Shown here: positions 43,713-49,210 of the stretch, piece after piece
Position numbering within the stretch: position 1 is the stretch's first letter
How the letters are laid out: each line of letters opens with the position of its first letter
DNA from: Chitinophagaceae bacterium
GTDB taxonomy: Bacteria; Bacteroidota; Bacteroidia; Chitinophagales; Chitinophagaceae
Assembly (NCBI GenBank): GCA_027486835.1
Contig: JAIXOJ010000118.1
Location: 1-49,210 of the forward strand
Length of the DNA: 49,210 nucleotides
Direction: 5' to 3'
Made by a program: the position numbers and the translations under genes
Notes under the pieces: generated by a model
Seen by the model: only the letters and a program-made list of their open reading frames with translations
Database searches by the model: none
Told to the model about the DNA's origin: nothing

Positions 43713-44459
43713 CTAATCCCTTTTTCTAGCTTCAATAATTAGTCTAGGCGATTTTTTTATATCGTAACTAGCTAAATCGTAATTGCCAAATACTTCTTGT
43801 ACCTGTAAATGATGATAGGCCAGCATTTCCGTAAAATCTCCCAGCCCAAACTTTGCTACTCGCTCAGTATATAGATGTTTGTGTGCAAATCGTTTTTGGT
43901 CAACCACCTGTATTTGTTTATAAAAATGGAGTTCATCTTGCCACTTTGTAATCTGGAATTGAATACCGCCTGCTGTAACCAATTGTTGGGGAATTAATAG
44001 GCTTTGTGCATGTGCAACATTGAGGTAATCAATTACAAAACTTCCTCCGCTCTTGATGCTTTGGGCGATGGTTCGGATGGCATTATGGTGTTCGCGTAAG
44101 GTTTTAAAATACCCAAAACTGGTAAATAAATTAAAAGCTACATCGTAATAATTAATTCGGAATGGCAAGCGCATATCATGTTGATAAAAATGCAAGCAAT
44201 CTGTTTCTGATTGCTTTGCTTCAGCTATAGAAGCCTCTGAAAGGTCAATACCAGTAACGTCAAATCCCATTTCGGCTAATACCTTGCTATGCCTTCCTTT
44301 GCCACACGCAACGTCTAGCATAATGGCCTCGGAAGTGGGCTTTAAATGCGTTACTAACTTCTCAATAAATATTTTAGCCTCGGTTTCGTCCCTCTGTTTA
44401 TATAATAAATGATAGTAAGGAGAATTAAACCAGTCTTTATACCAAGCCTGCTGAATCAT
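43713..44459 (-). CDS. Class I SAM-dependent methyltransferase
   Basis: A 248-residue Rossmann-fold methyltransferase. Motif I is MLDVACGKGRHSKVLA (residues about 48-63), followed by VTGIDLSEASIAEA and the later YDVAFNLFTSFGYF (about 105-118). The rest matches the common small-molecule or unknown-substrate group with no further specificity marks. It is transcribed away from glmM, so the 97-bp gap holds two divergent promoters. One fits glmM (44492-44520). Confidence 0.88.
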   Translation of the reverse strand: MIQQAWYKDWFNSPYYHLLYKQRDETEAKIFIEKLVTHLKPTSEAIMLDVACGKGRHSKVLAEMGFDVTGIDLSEASIAEAKQSETDCLHFYQHDMRLPFRINYYDVAFNLFTSFGYFKTLREHHNAIRTIAQSIKSGGSFVIDYLNVAHAQSLLIPQQLVTAGGIQFQITKWQDELHFYKQIQVVDQKRFAHKHLYTERVAKFGLGDFTEMLAYHHLQVQEVFGNYDLASYDIKKSPRLIIEARKRD

Positions 44460-44491
44460 GGCACTAAGGTAGGTGGGAACAAATTAGCAGC

Positions 44492-44520
44492 TTGCAGAAA
44501 ATAGTTTTCAGTTATGTTTG
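44492..44520 (+). promoter_or_regulatory. glmM promoter (TTG / TAnnTTTG)
   Basis: TTG (44492-44494) and TATGTTTG (44513-44520) are 21 bp apart, first base to first base, the same spacing as in the parDE promoter. The expected leader is about 30 nt. Confidence 0.5.
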
Positions 44521-44556
44521 CAACATCCAATTCTTTCAGAAATTTGATAATAAGTT

Positions 44557-45954
44557 ATGGCATTAATTAAAAGTATTTCAGGCATTAGGGGTACCATTGG
44601 TGGTCAGGTGGGTCAATCATTAACTCCTGTGGATATTGTTAGGTTTACAGCAGCTTTTGGCACTTGGGCAATTTCAAAATCTACGCAATCCACCCCCAAA
44701 AAAGTGGTGATAGGGCGTGATGGTAGAATTAGCGGTGAAATGGTGCAGGGGTTGGTAATCAGCACATTAAATGCTTTAGGCATTGATGTAATTGACCTCG
44801 ATTTAAGCACCACACCCACTGTGGAAATGGCAGTATTATTCAACCAAGCTGATGGGGGCATTATTCTTACAGCTAGCCATAACCCTAAAGAGTGGAATGC
44901 TTTAAAATTATTGAATAACAAGGGCGAATTTATCAATGCGGAGGAGGGTGCTGCCATTTTGGAGATGGCTGCGAAAGACAGCTATAGTTTTGCTCCTGTG
45001 GATAAATTGGGTACTTACACAATAGACACCACTGCTTTACAAAAACACATTGATGCCATTTTGAGCCATCCTTTAGTGGATGTTGCGGCAATTACTAACG
45101 CGCAATTCAAAATTGTAATTGATGCCATTAATAGCACTGGAGCCATTGCTGTTCCAGCTTTGTTAGCTGCCTTAGGTCTAAAAGATTTTGTGGTGCTCAA
45201 TGGGGAAGTAAATGGACAATTTGCCCATAATCCTGAACCATTACCCCAGCATTTAAGAGAATTGTGCAACGAGGTAAACAAGAAAAAAGCTGACTTGGGC
45301 ATTGCCGTAGATCCTGATGTTGACCGTTTGTGTTTTGTATGTGAAGACGGCAGTTTGTTTGGTGAGGAATATACTTTAGTGGCAGTTGCTGATTATATTT
45401 TGAAACATAAAAAAGGAAACACCGTAAGTAATCTTTCCTCCACGCGTGCATTAAAAGATGTTACACTAAAACATGAAGGTGTATACACCCCAAGCGCTGT
45501 AGGGGAGGTGAATGTGGTAGAAAAAATGAAGGCAACCCATGCAGTGATTGGTGGTGAGGGTAATGGGGGGATTATTGTGCCAGAATTACATTATGGACGT
45601 GATGCCTTAATTGGAATTGCCTTGTTTTTATCTCATTTAGCGCATGAGAAAAAGAGTGTAAGACAGTTGAGAAGCCTGTACCCTAACTATTTTATGAGCA
45701 AGAATAAAATTGAGTTAGAAGCGGGCGTGGATGTAAAGAAAGTATTTGCCCATATCCAAAAGAAGTATAAAAAGAATCCCATCAACACAGAAGATGGTTT
45801 GAAAATAGAATTTGATAACGACTGGGTACATCTCCGAACCAGCAACACCGAAAATATCATTCGCATTTATGCGGAAAGTAGTTTTGAAACTACTGCTGAT
45901 AATATTGCCATGAGGCTGATGCAGGACATTCGAGAGGCTATGTCGCCGCGCTAA
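44557..45954 (+). CDS. glmM: Phosphoglucosamine mutase
   Basis: A 465-residue phosphohexomutase that turns glucosamine-6-phosphate into glucosamine-1-phosphate for peptidoglycan. The phosphoserine loop is TASHNP with S107. The metal loop DPDVDR has D252, D254 and D256. GEGNGGII and the phosphate-binding RTSNTENIIRIY complete the four sites. The length is normal for Bacteroidota GlmM (phosphoglucomutase / phosphomannomutase alpha-D-phosphohexomutase group). It has its own promoter and a terminator-like stem after the stop. Confidence 0.94.
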   Translation: MALIKSISGIRGTIGGQVGQSLTPVDIVRFTAAFGTWAISKSTQSTPKKVVIGRDGRISGEMVQGLVISTLNALGIDVIDLDLSTTPTVEMAVLFNQADGGIILTASHNPKEWNALKLLNNKGEFINAEEGAAILEMAAKDSYSFAPVDKLGTYTIDTTALQKHIDAILSHPLVDVAAITNAQFKIVIDAINSTGAIAVPALLAALGLKDFVVLNGEVNGQFAHNPEPLPQHLRELCNEVNKKKADLGIAVDPDVDRLCFVCEDGSLFGEEYTLVAVADYILKHKKGNTVSNLSSTRALKDVTLKHEGVYTPSAVGEVNVVEKMKATHAVIGGEGNGGIIVPELHYGRDALIGIALFLSHLAHEKKSVRQLRSLYPNYFMSKNKIELEAGVDVKKVFAHIQKKYKKNPINTEDGLKIEFDNDWVHLRTSNTENIIRIYAESSFETTADNIAMRLMQDIREAMSPR

Positions 45955-45996
45955 TAAAATATTGGAACTTTGAATTTAAAATAATCGGACTTACCA

Positions 45997-46040
45997 CAGC
46001 CTGTTAGCTATCTAAAAGTAGTTGACAGGCTGCTCTTTTT
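45997..46040 (+). terminator. Intrinsic terminator after glmM
   Basis: CAGCCTGTTAGCTA (45997-46010) pairs with TAGTTGACAGGCTG (46019-46032), including two G-U pairs, and is followed by CTCTTTTT. It ends just before an in-frame GTG (46048), which supports the later ATG as start of the next gene. Confidence 0.7.
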
Positions 46041-46071
46041 AGAGAAAGTGCCGATTGATGTTATGATCAAC

Positions 46072-47205
46072 ATGAAAGAAAGAATTTACTTAGATAATGC
46101 AGCCACCACCAAACTGAACCCGGAAGTGCTAGCTGCCATGATGCCTTACCTCACGGATTATTTTGGTAATCCATCTTCCATTTATAGTTATGGTAGAGAA
46201 ACTAGAATGGCTATTGAGCAAGCTAGAAAATCGGTGGCTAAATCTGTTCAGGCACATCCCTCCGAAATATTTTTTACTTCTGGAGGTACGGAAAGCAGTA
46301 ATACCGCCATCCTTTCAGCCATAAGGGACTTAGGATGCAAGCGAATTGTATCCTCCAAAATAGAACACCACGCCACTTTACATACTATTCAGCATTACCA
46401 TACCCAAGGTCTAGTGGAATTAAGCTATGTGGCCTTATTGTCCGATGGCCATATTGACTTAAATGATTTGGAAACCATCCTAAGTCAATCGAAGGAAAAA
46501 TGTTTAGTAACCTTGATGCATGGCAACAATGAGATTGGTAATTTGCTTAACCTTAAAGCTGTTGCGGCTTTGTGCGAAAAATATGGTGCCATTTTTCATA
46601 GCGACACGGTACAAACGCTTGGTCATTACCCCATTAATCTAAAAGAACTCAACATACATTTCATCACTGGTGCAAGCCATAAGTTTCATGGCCCCAAAGG
46701 TGTAGGGATGTTGTATGTGAACCAGTCCATCAAAATTCAACCATTCTTACACGGTGGCGCACAGGAGCGAAACATGCGGTCGGGTACTGAAAATGTATAT
46801 GGGATTGTGGGCTTTGCAAAAGCACTAGAACTAGCTGAGCGCAATTATGAAATTGATCGTCCCAATATCTATTCCCTTAAAAAGTACCTGCAACAGCAAT
46901 TATTGTCGCATATAGATGGAGTTTCTTTTAATGGCGATGTTGTGGATGGCCTTTATACCGTTTTAAGCGTCAACTTTCCATTAACGGACAAGAGTGAAAT
47001 GCTCCTATTTAATCTCGATATCAACCATATTTGCGCCAGTGGGGGTAGTGCTTGTTCTAGTGGTGCGGATGTGGGGAGTCATGTGATTGCTGCATTGTAT
47101 CCGCCCGAGAAGGCCAATTTTGTAACCGTACGTTTTTCTTTTAGTAAACACAATACCACTGCTGAAATAGATCAGGTGGTTTCGTTGTTAAAAACAATGA
47201 TATAA
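46072..47205 (+). CDS. Cysteine desulfurase (NifS/IscS family)
   Basis: A 377-residue PLP enzyme that takes sulfur from cysteine for iron-sulfur cluster or thiocofactor assembly. From the ATG at 46072 it starts MKERIYLDNAATT. It has HGNNEIGN, the PLP lysine K204 in GASHKFHG, the GGAQERNMRSGTEN loop and the catalytic cysteine C328 in SGGSACSSG. Earlier in-frame starts (GTG 46048, ATG 46063) are possible but lie next to the glmM terminator. No scaffold gene is beside it. Confidence 0.94.
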   Translation: MKERIYLDNAATTKLNPEVLAAMMPYLTDYFGNPSSIYSYGRETRMAIEQARKSVAKSVQAHPSEIFFTSGGTESSNTAILSAIRDLGCKRIVSSKIEHHATLHTIQHYHTQGLVELSYVALLSDGHIDLNDLETILSQSKEKCLVTLMHGNNEIGNLLNLKAVAALCEKYGAIFHSDTVQTLGHYPINLKELNIHFITGASHKFHGPKGVGMLYVNQSIKIQPFLHGGAQERNMRSGTENVYGIVGFAKALELAERNYEIDRPNIYSLKKYLQQQLLSHIDGVSFNGDVVDGLYTVLSVNFPLTDKSEMLLFNLDINHICASGGSACSSGADVGSHVIAALYPPEKANFVTVRFSFSKHNTTAEIDQVVSLLKTMI

Positions 47206-47253
47206 AGCAATGACTTTTGGACCTAAACCTAAAACGGGATAAACGCAGGTATC

Positions 47254-47286
47254 AACTTCTCGAAAGCTTTAAGCTTTCGAGAAGTT
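47254..47286. repeat. Perfect palindrome, TCGAAAG family, copy 2
   Basis: AACTTCTCGAAAGC (47254-47267) and GCTTTCGAGAAGTT (47273-47286) pair perfectly over 14 bp around TTTAA. No T-run follows on the plus strand, so it is more likely a dispersed palindrome (relative at 16172) than a terminator of the desulfurase gene. The remaining gap to 47390 holds nothing else I can name. Confidence 0.6.
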
Positions 47287-47390
47287 TAAAAAAGGATAAA
47301 CAACTGCAACGATTCATGCCTTTTTAGTGCAACCCGCACATTCCGTTCCCTCATTCCTCTCTCATTTTTTCCCAAACCTTCATTTAATTT

Positions 47391-49210
47391 ATGCGATTAT
47401 ATCCAGAGTCGGCGGCCAACCAACTTGAATTTGATAAGATAAAGGCATTATTGCTGGCATATTGCAAAACGGTTTACGCCCAACACAAGGTGGAAAACCT
47501 GCGCATACATACCAGAAAAGATTTCATTGAATTAGAACTAAGGCAGTCCTATGAATTCAAACTATTACTTCAACAAGGAATGTACTTCCCTAGTGATTTT
47601 ACGTTGAATATCAACAAGGATTTGAAATTGCTGGGCATTCCTGGTGCATTATTGGTGGGCGAGCAATGGGTGAATATCAGGCGACTTGCGGAAAATGCTG
47701 AAGCCATATTTCGTTGGTTTGATGCGGAACGCAGACAGGCTTATGGGGCATTATCCAAAGTAATTGATCACACTTACTACGAAAAGGTAATTATTGAGTT
47801 AATCAACGAAGTATTAGACGAATCGGGCAACATCAAAGATTCGGCTAGTGAAGATTTAGAGCGCATCCGAATGAGCCTCTTTAAGCGCCGGAATGAACTC
47901 AGAAGGATGTTTGAGAAAGTAGTAGCCCGCCTCAACAAAGCGGGCTATTCTGCCGAAATTGATGAAGCGTTTAGCAATGGCAGAAGGGTAGTGGCCGTGT
48001 ATGCCGAACACAAAAGGCAGGTAAAAGGTATTTTGCATGGTGAAAGTGATAGCCGCAAAACAGCGTTTATAGAGCCAGAGGAAACTATTCCTCTGAACAA
48101 CGAGGTGTTTTCTTTAGAGAATTACGAAGCAAGAGAAATACAAAGAATACTTCGGGCATTGACGGCTAAATTGTCCATCTATGCCCCTTTACTAAAGGGC
48201 TATCTGGACATTGTGGGCGAGTATGATTTCATTCGTTCAAAGGCAAAATTGGCCGTTGACATGAATGCACAACTACCCAATCTGTTAGACAAAGCGCATA
48301 TTGAATTGAAGGATGCCTACCATCCGCTCCTGTATCTCTACAATAAAACCAATCAAAAAAGTACCATTCCCGTTTCGCTAACCTTAGACAGCGAAAGCCG
48401 CATTTTGGTGATTAGTGGCCCCAATGCTGGGGGCAAAACGGTGACCATGAAAACAATAGGGCTTAACCAAGTGATGCTACAAAGTGGCTTGTTAGTACCT
48501 GTAAGTGCTACCTCGCAAATGGGGATTTTTAAGCAATTATTCATCCATATTGGCGATACCCAAAGTTTGGAATTTGAGCTAAGTACTTATTCTAGCCACT
48601 TGCAGCACATGAAGCACTTTATAGAAGTGGCCAATGGCAAAACCATGTTTTTTATTGATGAATTGGGTAGTGGTAGCGACCCAAATTTGGGCGGAGCCTT
48701 TGCAGAAGTGATTATGGAAGAATTGGGTAGGAAACACGCTATGGGCATCGTAACTACGCACTATCTCAACCTTAAAGTGATGGCCAATCGCACGAAAGGA
48801 ATCATTAATGGGGCCATGCAATTTGATGAAGTGCACCTGCAACCAATGTATAAACTGATGGTGGGTAAACCCGGTAGCAGCTACACATTTGCGATAGCAG
48901 AAAGAATAGGACTACCGCAAGATTTGATAAACCGAGCCAAAAAGTTAGTGGATGACAACCACTTTCAGTTGGATAAATTGCTGAACCGTACCGAGCAGGA
49001 TCTCCAACAATTGGATATTGACAAAAAGAACCTCCACCAACTGATAAGGGAAAATGAAAAACTGAAAAAGGAAATGGAGGTGGTGATGGACAAAGAGCGC
49101 CACAGGCAGCAGGTGGAAACCCTCAAACACCAAAACCAGATAACGGAAGAACGCATTGCCTATCTTAAAGACATGGAGCGCAAGCTAAAACACATTGTAC
49201 TAGACTGGAA
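47391..49210 (+). CDS. mutS2: Endonuclease MutS2, 5' part (runs off the window)
   Basis: The reading frame is open from ATG 47391 (MRLYPESAANQLEFDKIKALL) to the right edge, 606 codons, so about the last quarter is missing. The MutS2 core is intact: a helical lever/clamp region (about 120-320), Walker A GPNAGGKT (343-350), Walker B FIDELGSGSDP (from 421), then the TTHY switch, and a coiled coil that starts near residue 520. MutS2 suppresses recombination and rescues collided ribosomes in various bacteria. The C-terminal Smr nuclease domain lies outside the window. This gene has no visible operon partner. Confidence 0.95.
   Translation, partial: MRLYPESAANQLEFDKIKALLLAYCKTVYAQHKVENLRIHTRKDFIELELRQSYEFKLLLQQGMYFPSDFTLNINKDLKLLGIPGALLVGEQWVNIRRLAENAEAIFRWFDAERRQAYGALSKVIDHTYYEKVIIELINEVLDESGNIKDSASEDLERIRMSLFKRRNELRRMFEKVVARLNKAGYSAEIDEAFSNGRRVVAVYAEHKRQVKGILHGESDSRKTAFIEPEETIPLNNEVFSLENYEAREIQRILRALTAKLSIYAPLLKGYLDIVGEYDFIRSKAKLAVDMNAQLPNLLDKAHIELKDAYHPLLYLYNKTNQKSTIPVSLTLDSESRILVISGPNAGGKTVTMKTIGLNQVMLQSGLLVPVSATSQMGIFKQLFIHIGDTQSLEFELSTYSSHLQHMKHFIEVANGKTMFFIDELGSGSDPNLGGAFAEVIMEELGRKHAMGIVTTHYLNLKVMANRTKGIINGAMQFDEVHLQPMYKLMVGKPGSSYTFAIAERIGLPQDLINRAKKLVDDNHFQLDKLLNRTEQDLQQLDIDKKNLHQLIRENEKLKKEMEVVMDKERHRQQVETLKHQNQITEERIAYLKDMERKLKHIVLDW

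Noticed and set aside
47254-47286. Terminator of the cysteine desulfurase gene
   Set aside because: The stem is strong but no T-run follows on the plus strand, and a relative of the palindrome exists elsewhere in the window.
1-49210. tRNA or rRNA genes
   Set aside because: No cloverleaf with a CCA-type end and no rRNA-like conserved stretch was recognised by eye in the gaps.

Overview
The window looks like chromosomal DNA of a Bacteroidota bacterium, most likely in or near the Chitinophagaceae. The basis is the A/T-rich composition, type-IX-secretion style C-terminal domains on three large secreted proteins, Bacteroidota-specific families (DUF2911, a zinc-less CobB-type sirtuin), promoters of the form TTG then TAnnTTTG, and the near absence of Shine-Dalgarno sequences. 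The genus assignment is inference.

Positions 1-14,600 are an accessory region. It holds an MntA/HepT nucleotidyltransferase-HEPN pair, a c-type cytochrome lipoprotein, an unknown protein paired with a PIN nuclease, an Imm50-like protein, a sirtuin, a secreted beta-helix protein, two unrecognised envelope proteins, a ParDE pair with a visible promoter and operator, a membrane protein with a LytR_C-like tail, a putative AbiC-like phage-resistance protein and a membrane-anchored amidase. Most of these genes or operons have a fragment of one modular non-coding repeat (modules A, B, C) just upstream. The repeat always has the same orientation relative to its gene and switches strand when the genes do. 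This gives the region the look of a gene-cassette array, although no integrase is visible.

Positions 14,687-17,504 hold one orphan gene of a family I recognise from Bacteroidota, a possible 42-residue membrane ORF and about 1.9 kb without genes. That stretch contains REP-like hairpins, a 22-unit array of exact 21-bp period and a 13-unit heptamer array that ends one base before the priA stop codon.

Positions 17,505-30,942 are mostly core genome: priA, a sodium:solute symporter, an O-methyltransferase, a LysM glucosaminidase, hypoxanthine phosphoribosyltransferase, a YkgJ-type cysteine-cluster protein, a Sel1 protein, an AsmA-family protein, a two-gene ABC exporter and a DUF2911 protein. Positions 31,202-34,492 are a very A/T-rich insert-like segment with a glycosyltransferase/FkbM pair, a 42-bp palindromic tandem array and a second orphan protein. 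Positions 34,719-38,247 carry two tandem LamG paralogues, each with its own terminator. From 38,438 to the end the sequence returns to core functions: a lipoprotein, a DUF3592-like protein, smc, a methyltransferase, glmM, a cysteine desulfurase and mutS2, which runs off the right edge. No rRNA, tRNA, CRISPR array, transposase or integrase gene was found.
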